A DNA stretch of 64,000 nucleotides from Pyrus communis (GCF_963583255.1 NC_084812.1:22730959-22794958), one strand, 5' to 3'. Positions 1-13,400 are shown, counted from the stretch's first letter. Notes: a model not told the origin generated them from the letters alone. A program made the numbers and translations.

Positions 1-249
1 TCAACCTTAAAGCTAACCTTGTGAGGTCGTTGGTGTTTCTCTGCCTGAAATAATCTCATATCATATTTTCAAATGCACAAAGGATTTCATCAACCAGTAA
101 AAACGCAATAATTAATCTAGAGCGCACACTATCTACAATGCAAGAAATTTTTTCCACTAAACTATTCACTTGTTAGACAAGTGTGCTTCCCCTCGCGACA
201 CCGAGTAGTTTAGATTAAATTAGAATATTGCCAGAATTATAACTAATTC
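1..249. other. Flank left of the copia element, nothing recognised
   Basis: AT-rich sequence with no open frame or repeat that I recognise. It ends in the 5-bp target-site copy AATTC at 245-249, which flanks the retrotransposon that starts at 250. Confidence 0.5.
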
Positions 250-448
250 TGTTAAAGGATCACATTCATCTCCGGATTCTTCTCCTTAATTTATGTTTCA
301 TTGTATAAATACGATGAACTTAGATTAAACATAGCAAGGGTCAAGTCCTATGAATGTAATTATTAATTTCTCACTTGGTAACATGTATCTATTGTATTAT
401 ATAAATGATTTGTACCTGGTGATTTGATCAAGGAACAATATTTCTACA
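250..448 (+). repeat. 5' LTR of the copia derivative
   Basis: A 199-bp repeat with TG...CA ends. Its core, from TTAATTTATG through the tract around AACTTAGATTAAACATAGC, is repeated at 1717-1908 with small indels and substitutions. The LTRs are clearly diverged, so the insertion is not recent. Confidence 0.85.
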
Positions 449-648
449 TGATATGAGTTTAACTAGGTCTTAGGGTTTGTCTCACCAACACCTCCCAATC
501 CCTCCTCGGTCTAGGTTTTCACTTTTCCTCTTTGTCCCATCTTTCATCATGTCTTCCTGTTCTTCTCCTTCTCTACCCGGGTCCCGGCCCCAACACCACC
601 CAATTTGTCAAACTTATCGAGTCCAATTATCTTATCTGACTTCGTCAG

Positions 649-1710
649 ATGAAATCTTTTCTTATTGGTCATGACCTATGGAAATTTGTAGATGGTCTCA
701 TGACTCTCATGCCCTCATCCCATTCCACTTCCTACGATCTTCGATTCCAAACACAAAGAAAAACATGGCGACCCTGCTCCCCTTATCCCCAACCCCATTT
801 ATCCTCTTTGAGTTCAGCAAGACCAACTCGTGGTCAGATACCTTACCAGTGCTATCTCTGAATTCGTTTTATCTGTCACCATTGGTTAGACTGCCTAGGA
901 TGTTTGGAATTGTCTTCACACTCACTTTTCTCAAAGTTCTCTTGCTAGTGAGGCCAATCTTTGCTTTCAACTTCTTGGCATGTCCAAAGGCTCCCAATCT
1001 CTTGATGCTTACTTGCAACATGTCAAGTCCATTGCGGATAAACTTGCTTCAATCAATCAGCGATCGCCTACAAATACCCTGTTCTTGCTGTTCTTTGTGG
1101 CCTTGGTTCTGAATACTGGATGTTCAATACAGCAATCATCAATGGTTCCCCTTCTACATTTGCCGATCTTCGTCACAAAACTCCTCACCTTCGCGCAGCA
1201 AAATCCCAGGTCCAGAAATATGATATGCTCCATTGCAACCGGCTTCCACTCCACTTGCTGCCAGAAAGTTACAGTAAGTGCCTACGATGAATCTCTTTTG
1301 CCTTCGCCTACATCATACCGTGAGCTCGTGGGTTCTCTTCAGTATTTGACACTCACCCAGCCAAACCTCTCTTATGTCGTCAACACAGTTGCCCAGTTTA
1401 TGAGTTCTCCCTGCACCACTTTGATAAGTTATCCTACAGGAATTAGGTGTCCGCTTGCAGTTTCCATGTCTTATTATACCGTGACAACTTACGTGCTATG
1501 TACATGGCTGCCAATCCAGTTCACCACTCTCCTACTCAGCATATTGAGCTAGATTATCATTTTATTCAGGAAAAAGTAGATTTTGGAAGTCATCGGGTTT
1601 GCTACATTGCCTCTACTGATCAGCCCGCTAATCTCCTCACAAAGGCTCTACATAAGCCTCGCCATGTTCTCCTTTGCTCCAAACTTGTCCGATCTCCATC
1701 GTCCAATTTG
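649..1710 (+). pseudogene. Collapsed copia gag-pol remnant (gag UBN2, RT and RNase H pieces)
   Basis: Translations in shifting frames match copia polyprotein blocks. Near 649 is a gag start-like block (FLIGHDLWKFVDG). At 980-1190 is a gag_UBN2 block (GSQSLDAYLQHVKSIADKLA, then GLGSEYWMFNTAI after a frame shift). At about 1300-1425 is the end of the reverse transcriptase (RELVGSLQYLTLTQPNLSY). At 1462-1707 is the RNase H tail (AANPVHHSPTQHIELDYHF and DQPANLLTKAL). The gag block joins the RT end directly near 1260-1300, so protease, integrase and most of RT are missing. Frame shifts and stops occur in every part. It is not functional. Confidence 0.8.
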
Positions 1711-1716
1711 TGGGGG

Positions 1717-1908
1717 TGTTAAAGGAACTCCTTAATTTATGTTTCATTATACTATAAATCAAATACGATGAACTTAGATTAAACATAGCAAGGTTTAATT
1801 CTTACCAATGTAATTATTAATATTTCATTTGTAGCATACATACATGTATCTATTGTACTATATAAATGATTTATACCTAGTGAACTGATAAAGAATAATA
1901 TTTCTACA
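1717..1908 (+). repeat. 3' LTR of the copia derivative
   Basis: A 192-bp partner of the repeat at 250-448, starting directly after the polypurine tract and ending TTTCTACA just before the AATTC target-site copy. Confidence 0.85.
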
Positions 1909-2012
1909 AATTCTATGAAGGAACAAAAAAGGAAAGGTAGTGATATTCACAATTTTTACCTCTCACATCTTTATTAATTTTTGTCCAATTATCCTCTTTA
2001 ATTTATTCAATC

Positions 2013-2350
2013 GTTCAACAACAACAACGATAAAGTATTTTCTCACTAAGTGAGATCGGCTAATGAATCATAGAACGTCATTGGGCTTGATTCTGTATCA
2101 TGTCTTTCGTTAGATCTAAGTACTCTAAGTCTTTTCTTAGAGTTTCTTCCAAAGTCTTCCTAGGTCTTCCTCTACCCCTTCCGCCCTGAACCACTATCCC
2201 GTAATCGCATTTTCTAACTGAACCTTTGTTTCACATGTCTAAACCATCATAACTGATTTCCTCTCATCTTTCTATCAATTTTGGCTACTTTTACTTTCCT
2301 TCAGATATCCTCATTCCTAATCTTATCATTTCTTGTGTGCCTACATATTT
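2013..2350 (-). mobile_element. 3' fragment of an RTE-type LINE
   Basis: The minus strand of about 2020-2200 encodes the characteristic C-terminus of plant RTE-clade reverse transcriptases: GRGRPRKTLEETLRKDLEYL, then an LTKDM-type block, a stop inside the next block (2084-2086) and SMIH. The plus-strand CAACAACAACAACGA near 2020 corresponds to a (TTG)n-like 3' tail on the minus strand. It is truncated at its 5' side, as is usual for these elements. It lies between the copia element and the SPP-like exon, so it would sit in that gene's first intron if the gene continues to the left. Confidence 0.7.
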
Positions 2351-2454
2351 AACGAAACATTCAATTTATCCAATTGATAGATGATAAAAAATTAAGAGAA
2401 GTGTGTAAAAGGTAAAAAATTAGGGTTGAGGGAGAACACTACAGAAAAAGGTAC

Positions 2455-2832
2455 CTGAGGAATAAGTTGAGGAAAATGATTAGTTTCTTCAACAACAATG
2501 GCTCTATCCCATCTGTGAGTGAGAAACTGTTGCCAACCAAGATCAGGAACCATATCGTCACCACCGCCATACATAATCTCAGTGCCGACGGACAAGATGG
2601 TGATGTCGGGGGTTAGCAAGGGTTTCTGATTCCTCAAAGGTTTGTACGTGATGGGTGTTCTTCCAGTGGAATATACGAGCAGAGAATCATGGCGGTAATA
2701 TGATTCCCACAGCGCATTGAACCTGAGAAGACTCAGATTATCAGGCGCATCATGGTCAACCATGGTGCCGTCAAGATCTGAGACCAGCATCACACGAGCA
2801 GAACCATTCAGACGACGATTCATGTTCATCAT
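2455..2832 (-). CDS. Sucrose-6F-phosphate phosphatase-like, first exon only (partial)
   Basis: 126 codons matching the N-terminus of plant sucrose-phosphate phosphatase, a HAD-superfamily enzyme that dephosphorylates sucrose-6F-phosphate in the cytosol. Motif I is present ([18 protein letters not shown], with both aspartates), followed by [30 protein letters not shown] and [17 protein letters not shown]. Family members have His where this copy has Gly in DLDxTMVDH. The exon ends CAG|GTACC at 2455/2454, a normal donor at the position I recall for exon 1. The start could be any of three Met codons at 2832, 2829 or 2823; 2823 gives the family-like MNRRLNG start. No further exon is visible in the 2.4 kb to the left, which is filled by LINE and copia sequence. 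It is therefore either a gene with a transposon-filled first intron running off the window, or a truncated duplicate. Confidence 0.72.
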
Positions 2833-4475
2833 CTGGGTTGCTAAATGGGTTCAGCACTTCCACTCCAACTTGTCACGCGCAGCTCACCCACCTTGACAGA
2901 TTGAATTCATTGCTTTCTTCTTGTTGGGTTATACAACTTCTTATTCTTCCTTCTTTCCTTTTCAAACCTTCCAACCTAAAATGTACATTGTGGATTCTTT
3001 ATTTTATAGAATTGTTATTAGCTATCTCATTTATCATTTCAACTTTCTTAATTAGAAAGAAAAAACAAATACATTTGTGAGCAATGTAGAATAAAATTTT
3101 TAGAATGCTAATAACAATTTCTTGATTTAAATTAGAATGTGAAGTGTATGGATTCAATGGTTCAATGATAGGTAAGGCCACTTAGTCCACATTTTATTTT
3201 TACATTTTTGGAACACGTGAATTGTACTCTAGTAAGAAAAATGTAAATTTAAAATCCATTCAATTTTCTCTCTTCGATATATTTTTTTTCAACAAAGATA
3301 AATTTCATTACCAACAACAAACTTTACAACAAAAAGACCCAAAGCATAAAAACACAAACAAACAACAGTGGCCAACCAAACAAACCAAAAGTTGAGACTC
3401 GAATAAAAAGAACACTGAAAGCACTCGGATCCGCTGCATCCTCCGCCATAACCACCAAAACAACCACCTGTAGCAGTGCATGTTGATTCACACAAATCCT
3501 TGCCCCTAATCGAGCCTCATCTCTCCTCATTGATTTCAGCATCTAATCTCAAACTTCACTCATTGCACAACCACAAATTACAAAGAATTTGTAGCCAATT
3601 GAAAGAAGCTCGTCGGATTCCACGAGCAACACTACCAACAAAGGCAGACAGCAAGACAGCAAAGAGAAGGTGATGGTGCGAGGCACACCTGACCCAGTGA
3701 AAGCACTAGATCTGTGATCACCAACTCGACACACCGCAAATCATGGCAAGGCGTGACTGAAACTTAGAAATTGAATGAATATGGATGAGAGACATCAAAG
3801 GGGTGAGAAGAAGGCAAATCGGCCAAAGAAAATTGGGGAAAAACAGCGGATGGGAAAAGAGAAGGAGAGAAAAAAAGAAACAAAATAACACCAAACAATC
3901 CCAAACTTACAAAGTCCACCTCAAAAAAAAATATAAATATACATTTTTATTCACATTTTTCGACCAAAATAAGTAGTTGAACATTTGCGAATGACCAAAA
4001 TACAAAATGTTTTACAACCCCTGTGAGGTGGAGATGGTCTAAAATATATGAAATGTGAATGACCACCAAGTACCAACTTCATAACATCAATTATATCGCT
4101 TTGTTTATTAATGATTAGGAAATATGAAACACCAATCACTAGTGCTTGAAAAGGTGTTTTCCTTTACTAGAATTAGCCCTGAAAAATGACATTGTACTTG
4201 CAGACATGAATACAACATCCTACACGGACGAGGATCGATAAGAGTTCCCCGAGTACACAGCAGCTATTAGCAGCAGCTCGTGCAAAGAGTCCTCATAGTT
4301 CCGTTGCACAGGCTATCTGTATGAAATTCGACCCGGGTATCTACCAGGTATCTCAAGTAAGATGGACAGATCTCCCATTCATCTCGCACCATGATGCGCT
4401 CTCTATAGACAAGTTAGGATACACTTGATACACTCGAATTCAACTCAAATACCAACTTTGGCAAGCACAGAAACA
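2833..4475. other. Intergenic between the SPP-like exon and MnmG; mostly unassigned
   Basis: Contains a possible LINE tail at 3281-3560 (listed separately). Otherwise it is AT-rich with short chance ORFs only. The part next to 4475 should hold the 3' UTR of the minus-strand MnmG gene, but I could not place a polyadenylation site. Confidence 0.4.
3281..3560 (-). mobile_element. Possible L1-type LINE 3' end
   Basis: On the minus strand the sequence closes with GGTAATGAAATTTATCTTTG followed by TTG and an A-run (plus-strand T-run at about 3281-3289). This resembles the 3' end of plant L1 elements. The preceding minus-strand sequence is T-rich. No reverse-transcriptase block is readable, so the call rests on the tail alone. 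Confidence 0.3.
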
Positions 4476-7400
4476 TCATGACCTGAGTGTCCCAGTAAAC
4501 GGCAATTCAGATACATCTTGTTCTGTATCCATCTTGATAGAATTTAGCAGTTCGAGCTTCTTCTGTTCATGTGCCCTCCTCCTATTAGCTTCAAGGATAA
4601 TGAGGAGAGCAGTGATATCAGCAGGGCTCACCCCACCAACTCTGCTGGCTTGACCAACGGTCTGTGGCCTCACCTGAAAGCTTGATTTGTTTCATTAAAA
4701 CTGAATGAAACATATTGCCAACAAGTCAATACATTTAGGCGTCTATGTGTATAAAATGACATAAATAAAAGGGTAAAAATAGAATAGGAGTTTGGGACTA
4801 CAGCTATTTTGTCTAAAATATGAAAAGCATATTAATTTCTGCCACATCAGATTTCCGGACATATTGGTAAAAAGGTTATGCCATAATAAAATTATATATG
4901 GTGCACACCTTGGAGAGCTTCTCGCGTGATTCAAGAGATAAAGTTGTTATTGAATGGTAATCTAAGTCCTCTGGAAGTAATCTATGCTGTTGATGGACCA
5001 TCTAAATACAGAAGAGTTGGACAATATGAGATTTTGGATAAAGAAAAATTAAAAATTGCTAAGCATATACCGCCAAAAATAGGAAATAAATCAGTGAGTT
5101 GCATGATTTAAAGTACTGACGAAGGCTATTGAAACACATAATAGTTCCTCACTTGTTGGAGTTGGCTCTGTTGTCGCTGAATGAAGCCCGCATACTTGAT
5201 GTCAATCTCCACACATTCTTTTTCTATTCTAGACAACAGTTCATTCCCAAAACCATGCTTATCAAGAACTTTATATTCTATGTGTGGTTTCTTCAGAAGA
5301 CTCTCCAAAGTTGTAAAGTCCTTCACTGGCTGACTAGAAAGACGAGTAACATCAGCTGCTATTTCCCCTCCTGAAAGAAGCACAAAATAATAACTATAAG
5401 TTTCAGTTATGTCTCAAAATCCACAGATCGCAGTTTATTCGATTTTTTTAAATTCAACCCAACTTAGAAGGAATAAATAATAGGGCAAAAACGGACATGG
5501 TATTGCATCAACCAACCCAAGCCCAGTTTTGCCCATAGCTTAATCCTAAGGAACATAGTGTAAGCTTATAAGCAAAGCGTACGACTATGAGGTGCATCAC
5601 GTGCGTCCCAACACGTGCTTTTAAACACTGGCCATGCTAGATTATAGGGTGGGTTATAGAGCACAACAGATGCTTGCATGAACAGAGGGTGAATTATATT
5701 TATATGCTTACCTTGTTAACAAAATTAAACAAAAGCAAAATATTGGCATCAACTGAAAAAATGAACTAAAGAAATTGTAAGGTTAACACATCGAGTTGAA
5801 ATCAGGGCCAACTGAAACTTCCGGTAAACTAGATGGGGAAAATGTACTTCAGCTTGATAATTTAACTAAAAATGCCAGCTCGAGCAAACCAAAGTATACA
5901 ACAGTATACAACAATGCTAAAAGTGTAAAGAGGTTACAAAACTTAAGAAGAACTAGATAAAGATGAAAACCTGAAATTCTGACACTTTTCAATCGCTTCT
6001 TTTCTTCTGAAATTCGAGCCTGTTTGTCCTGGTATAGTTTCCATCGTCTATCATCTATTAACCCAATGTCACGCCCCAATGGTGTGAGACGGCTATCAGC
6101 ATTATCAGATCGGAGAAGTAACCGGTGCTCTGATCGACTTTATTGGAAATTAAAAAAAAAAGGATGTTATGGAATGTCAAACCAACTTGAAAATCTACAG
6201 ATGAATTATAAACTTGTTTCAAGCTATGAAGAATTAACTGATGCTAAGAAGATAAATCAAACTATCTATGATTGGTATTCTGCCCATGACATCTAGAGGT
6301 AGCAGTGCCCCTTAACACTCCCAGGTTTCTTGTGTGTAGAAGCCTAGAAGGGCACAATGATTTCTACTGCTATTGTTTAACTTCCAAAAATTGAGCATTT
6401 TCGTACTGCCATATGGTTGCTCATCCTTGTTCCTTGAAAATCGATGGGGAGGCCAGCGATCTACAACAGGGCAGTGATACCCACAAGTTTGCTGAACCTC
6501 TTGGTGGTCACGTTATGCTCAACCCTTATGAAGCCTATGCCCAGGGAGAAAAGGCATCATAAAGGTCAAGCATAACGGCACCACCAAGAGGTTCAAAAAT
6601 AAAACTTAATTGTAATGCTACTCCCAGCCTTAAAGGATCATTTCTTTTTCTCTATTGTAACAAATATCTCATTACTTTCTAGACAACAAGCACTTCCATA
6701 ATACATGGAGTTACTTTAACACAGCCAACTGATGTCATAAAAAGAACAAACTATTCTACTAAACAAATGATGTAGCCACGTAGAAAGTGTTATATTTAGA
6801 AAGACTGTTCAAAAGAATCTAAACTACACAATTAAACAGTCTTCCAAGTTCTGCTTCTATCTTCCAAAAACATTCACATGAACACTTAGGAAGTGAAGTG
6901 ATTATGTCGAACCATCAAACATGCAACCTCAACCACCCACCAAATTAACTTCACTCCAAGTATGATTGAAATAACAATGATCTAATATATATTGGGATAA
7001 TATCAAGATCTCATACCTGGTTAGCATGCGGTAAGGCTCTCGAAGGTCCTTTGTGACCAGATCATCGATCAATGTTCCTATATAACTGCTTTCTCTCTCA
7101 AGAACAATGAGGGACTTGCCATCTGAATGTCTGGCAGCATTGATACCAGAAATAATGCCCTTCAGAAAAGCATAAACAAGCATGAGGCGATAACTTTTTT
7201 TTAGAATAACACAATAACTGTATTAGCACCTTTTAACCCAGCACATAAAACCTATTGGCAATATGAGGAGTAACCAGCTCCTTATAAGCACATGCAAGGT
7301 CCCTCCTTTCCCAGATGTAGGATTCAATCTCAACAATAAATGCCTAATACGTGACTCTTTCAAATATACAGTTGTATCGATAACTACAGATAGATTGTAT

Positions 7401-10400
7401 TTCACTCTACACCAACTGAATAAAGGTACTCTAAATAATTACTTGTGCTGCAGCCTCCTCATAGCCTGTAGTCCCATTTATTTGACCAGAGAAGAAAAGC
7501 CCATCAATTTTCTTTGTCATAAGAGACCTAGAACATTGATGAGCAGGCAAGAAGTCATATTCTACAGCATAAGCAGGCCTCAGCATTGAACAATTTTCAA
7601 GCCCAGGCAAAGTCCTCAAGAGTGGTAACTGTAGTCTCTCTGGTAAACCAGTTGAGAATCCCTGTGTGAAAAAGGAAAGAAAAGATGTTTATAAAAAGCA
7701 TCTATATAACACATATTATAAGACATTGATACTCAGTATCATCTGCTATGGTTAATCTGGTAAAAACTTGACAAAAATTCGGGTATCTATTTGTATTCAT
7801 CAAAGATAAGTTGATGGAGAGAGAATATATCAAAGGGCACTAGCCATTCAGTTAAGTCATTATATTTATATTCCTTCTTTTCATCTAATGCAAAGAAGAC
7901 AAAAGGTGAATGCAACCATACCTGCACATAAAGCTCCGGCACATCTCGGCCCTCTGGTTCAAGAAAAATTTGATGGGACTCTTTATCCTGGAACCGAACA
8001 ATCTAAAGCCAAAAAAATACGCCAAAATGACGTCAGGAAGCTCCTCTTGATAGGAAAGAAGAAGATTGGAAGAATGTTTTTTTATCAATGTTCCACAGGA
8101 AGCTTCTCTTGATAGCCAATTAAACAAGTGAAGGATTGCAAGTTGTTGGAAACCATGTTTAACACGTCTGATTTTACTTTCCCATCATACTTCATTAGAT
8201 TTTACTACTCTTTGACCCTTAGCAGTATTCTACATGTTTCTAATAAAATGTGTTTGGATAGTCTCTATCTATAGTGTTTTCCCCGCCTTTAAAGGAGAAA
8301 CTAAAGAGTTTCCATAACAATCAGAATGATAATTCCTAAATGGTGCATCATGTATGGAAAGGATGTGCATATAGCATGCATCCCAGGCCTTGCTTGTCCT
8401 AACAGCTTCAGATACAAGCAAATTTTAGTATGTTGCCCCAACTGAGGCAGAGCAACCAGAGAATATTGATATCTGGATGCAAACTATTACGGATGTTATT
8501 TGCATATGGAACTATAGCAATGGGCCATCAATTGCCATTATCTTTGGAATAATTTCACTCATTTATGGCCACATTTCCTAGGCCTATAAAAGGATGCTTT
8601 AACATCATTTGGAGAATACCTCTTTATTTCTCACTTTCTCCTTAAGAGTTGCAGTTCTAGCCAGTGCGTGCGATAGTGAGATATTATCTAGTAAATTCAT
8701 TCCGGACTTCCAATTATAGTAAAAGGCAGCATACTTTTCTTCCCGTGGATGTAAGTCTCTCACATAGAGACTTTGTGCTCTCTTTTTTTCTTAAATAATA
8801 ATCATGCATTCATTCATTGAACCAGATTACAATAAAATTAAGTATGAAAGTGTCAAGACTCAAAACTATGTTGCTTTTTATGATACTAGAACAGTACGGT
8901 TCACTCGGTGATGCAATTATAGTTTAAAGGGCCCAACTTCATATAAAATAATTAAAAAACTAATAACATCTGGTGCTGCCAAAAAAATTATCTCAGTACA
9001 AGTTCAATTTCAACTTACCTTGTCTTCAATTGAAGGGCAATACCTAGGCCCCTTCGCCTCAACCCATCCTCCATAAGTAGGAGTTTCACGCAAGTTGTCT
9101 TTGATTAGTTGGTGAGTGCTCTTTGTAGTACGCGTAAGATAGCAGCACATTTGTTCCCTTTCAATATGGACATCAAGATCAAAACTAAACCAGCCAACCT
9201 GTTAACCATCAATTCAAATTTAGGACGCAATTCTCAACAAAACTAATTGTTCTAACTATTAACCACTGAAAAGAAAAAGTAAACGTTATTGTAATCTGGC
9301 TCATTATGATTAGAATCCAATCAATATATGGGGGTGGGGGGAGGATATACAAGATGAATAATGAATGCAAATATTTCTTCTCAATTTCAATATGAGGCTT
9401 AATCAGCACGCCTTAAGGTCCATTTGCACCAGCTGCATTTCTGTACCAACCCTCACCGCAGTGCCCAGCCAGTGTCGTCTGATGAATCTAAATGCAGTCA
9501 CTTCTCACCAGTCGCCAACAACCTCCCAAGTGCCAGAAAATATCAAAAAGCACACAGATCTTAAAGCAAAAGAAGAAGGAACAGCACTGATTACACCAAA
9601 TGATAGCCGTTCCTTTAACTCATGCAAATTAGCCACATATTCCTTAGCCTTTCAAATCCAGAATCTAAAGCCTTATAATGATAGAAGTCTAAAATATATG
9701 TCACCAAATTAGATTTCCAAAACCTAAATTAGAGTTCCAGGCCAGAATCATAAAAATGAACCTGCTCAAGCCTGTCTTAAACCCCAAACCCTTTTGACCG
9801 GAAAACAAAAAGACCTTAAACCCATCTCATAATGCCTTGTTGACTTTACTCCAGACACCACCTTAAGCTCAAAATGACAATCTTTTCCCCAGTTTCTAAA
9901 CCAAATGGCCCCAACAAATAAACTTCTTCCCTGAAAACAGTTATTTAATTTACTGTCCTATCTCAGATTAGAAACAGACCCTCTGGTTCCATGTGTGAGT
10001 CATAAATTCAGTGGAGATACTTTTGCCTAGTCCAGAAAAAAGAACCAAACAGTCAAGTCTTTATCTTGGAACTTGCCATCCTGTCAGAAGCAAAGTATGG
10101 GACCCAGGTCTGGTGTATACCTTGTGTGGATGCAAGCCAAAATGACATTAAATATTTTTAACATCTACTTGAATGGCAAGAGTGCAGAGCACAAATTAAA
10201 ATTATGAGTATCGCACAACCAATATACAGAACCTACATATGGGATTAAATAGATGGACCTCTTCATCGCCATGTTGTGGTTCCAATCCAGAAAAATCAAC
10301 AGTGCGACGGTCCACACGCGCTGGGGTTCCAGTCTTTAATCGATCAGTCTCAAATCCAAGGCACTGTAAATTTTCAGTCAGTCCGAGTGAAGCTGATTCG

Positions 10401-13400
10401 CCAGCTCTTCCTGCAGGCATAGAAGTTCTACCAACCCAAATTTTACCACTCATAAATGTGCCCGTCGTGAGAATAACTGAAGGAGCGTAGAAGTTCATCC
10501 CAAAAAATGTTTGCACACCTTCAATATTGTCATTCTTTCCTAATAAGATATCTGTCACCATTGCCTCTCGAATTGAAAGGTTTGGTGTGCTGCAAAACGA
10601 AAGCAAATCAAGCTAGTTAATATATGGAAAGACTTAGCCACAACAAAGATATGCAACATGAGAATAACTGAATAAGTGTGATAATTGTGCTATGTTTTGG
10701 CTTTTAAAAAAAAAAAAAAAAAGAATAAGAAAGGAGAATAAGGCCTTCCAGAGTGATTCAGGTGAGTTTGATTTCTACAACACTATAGTAGTGTGAGTCT
10801 GACGGAGGTGAGTTCTCTTTCGAATGGTTAACCATTTATTGTATAGGAACCACACTCATGAGTTTAATATATTGAAATCAAGAATTGGAATTGAAAATAA
10901 AATATTGGGAGGAGAAAAGGAGGAGGAGGAGGAGGAGGAGGAGGAGGAGGAGGAGGAGGGGGTGGTTGATATCCCTATCCACCCCATTATAGGAGTTCTG
11001 AGAAGTTGAAATTCTGTTCTTTTATGTTTGACTGATTTTTTTAATGCAGAAAGTCTAATTTACTCCTACATTTATCAAAAAAATGGATGGAGTTAACAAA
11101 AATGACCAAAAAGCCACACAAGAGTTTGAGGACCATATAAAATAAAATAAAAACTTCAGAGACGAAAATGAAACTTGGGGACAAGTTTGAAGACCATTTT
11201 TGTAGTTAACCTAAACAGGAATAAATGAAGCAATCATAGGTAGATTACTACCTCAAATAGTCAACTACTTTTAAAACTAAAACGGATAGGAATTAATGAT
11301 TTTCAGTATAATAAATAATATGAGACAACGTGAGTTTTGGCAAGGGCACATGAATATATCCTTCTAGGAAGGATTGCATTACAAGCTTCACAAAAGAAAA
11401 ATGAAGACTCATCATTACTTGGAACTTACCTAGATAATCTTGCACTATTCATGTCTTTCTTTTCCTTTCTTATTCATTTCCCTTCTTTCTTTTTTTAAGA
11501 GTGATATCATTTAACATGCTAGGTCCAACCGTATAGTTTTATTTCATTTTATAAATGAAAGAATCTAGTACGATGTCATTCAGTCAGCCACATGGAATGC
11601 ATGGGAACAGAAATCCTTAACACGAGTTTAACATCAAAATTCACACCAAATTGAACTTTTAACCTGTCAAGAATCATGCTAAGTTACGTCATTTTCAAAG
11701 CTAATTCATGTCCATACCAAATGCATAAAAATATAGAAACATATCAAATGCATACTCATATAACCAGTAGTAATCTGACAAAGATTTAGACGAAAGCTTC
11801 AATATAAGCCCTGAGATCAGACATGAAGATGCATCTCACTCACTCTCACTCATTATGCATATGCAGTCATTTATATCTAACCTCACATCTGAAATGCAAG
11901 CCCTTAACGTAGCTCCCTAATTTAGGTCCTCATTAGAACGTTTTCCATCTAGTTTTTTATTTTTTTTTTATTTTTTTATTTTTATTTTTATTTTTATATC
12001 ACATTACTTCTTTTTCATTTTGGGATTTCGTTTGTTTCCCATAGCCTAAAGTTGAGCAATATTTTTATCCCAAAAAAGTTAATTTCATGTACACAATTCA
12101 GCTGCTTTTACAACTTTTATCCAATTGCTTCTAATGTTTGGCTGCATCAGTTGGCTGTACTGAAGGAGACATCTCAGAAGGAGAGAAATGTGTGTTTGCC
12201 GTACTGGGGCAAATGCTGACAACAGCATCACTATAATCTTAAATACCTTCTAATGCTGGATTGCACAGCCAAAATAATAGCATATTTTCGTAATTCAACC
12301 TAGAAACAAAAAAGAAGTGGATATATTTGATACTAAAGCATGCATTTACAGGGAAAAGCTATTACATTTCAAACTGCGATAATTCAAAAAATAAAACCAT
12401 ACTCCAATTCAAGCAATCATGATTCAGAAATAGCAACACATCCATAAGAGCCAGACCATGAAGTGGTTGTTATTAAAGTATAAAGATTGGATAAAGTCAG
12501 CCACGTATGAATTTCATGATCATCTATGTGGAAAGAAAAGGTTAAAAAAAGAGAGGAAAATAAACCAAACCACACCACTGTCACTAAAATGACAGTAAAA
12601 GAATCATGCAGAAAGATAAAGTAATACTTGCCTCTCTACTATTTTTCTCATTTCCATGGCATATTCCCGTTTATCAGTCTGTGCACGCAATGCCCGAACA
12701 GCAGGGCCCCTTGAGGCATTGAGTACACGCTTCTGTAAATAGCACCTAAGCATAAAAATTGAAAATCACTAACAGTTGCAGAGAGTGAAGGTGAAAATGG
12801 GGGACTTTAAAGATGAAATGGTAAAAACCAACAAAAACTAGAACACTTAAAAAGCAAAAGCATGAGCAGAAAGAATTACAAATTATCTGAAAAAGATGGG
12901 CCAGAAAAAAAAATTGGCAGGAACCTAACAAATATGTATTGAATTTTCATGTTGTTAATATTTTACCATTATCAGAATATATTATGTTTTAACGACCCTA
13001 ATTAGGGTATGTCGAAATGCCCTAGAGCTTAAGGGCCAGCTCACCCAATGGCAGAGTACCTGAAACAACTTCTTTTTGTCCACAAAGAAAAACAAAAAAA
13101 AAAAAATTATAGGAGATGAGAACCAAGATAGTATCTAAAATTATTAGCTTCTCCACTAACCCATGTGGAAATGGACCTTTCACAACATTATAGCTCCCAA
13201 AACGCTTTCCCAGAGAGAAAAAAAAAAGGCAAAACTTACCCAGCCATCTGTAGACTATCAGTATTTTATGATCATACTCCCATGATCCCATCTCAAAAAA
13301 TTATTTACGAATTATAGGCACAGTTACCTAAAATTCAGATTTTTTTTTTTTTTTGTTTTTGTTCTTTTCATTTCTACATTAAGGGCTTGCAATACATAAT

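Larger units (their letters stand above)
250..1908 (+). mobile_element. Internally deleted Ty1/copia LTR retrotransposon, with target-site duplication
   Basis: A 1.66 kb element bounded by two similar direct repeats that begin TGTTAAAGG and end TTTCTACA. AATTC occurs immediately outside both ends (245-249 and 1909-1913), a 5-bp duplication as expected for LTR integration. A degenerate tRNA-Met-type primer site (TGATATGAG) follows the left LTR, and a G-rich polypurine tract (TTTGTGGGGG) precedes the right one. The interior keeps pieces of gag, reverse transcriptase and RNase H but has lost protease, integrase and most of RT, so it cannot be autonomous. Normal copia elements are about 5 kb. The intact ends suggest the deleted form itself inserted here, or that the deletion happened after insertion; the sequence alone does not separate these. 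Confidence 0.88.

Noticed and set aside
10824..11009. ORF with a long poly-Glu run
   Set aside because: It is a (GGA)n microsatellite inside MnmG intron 4.
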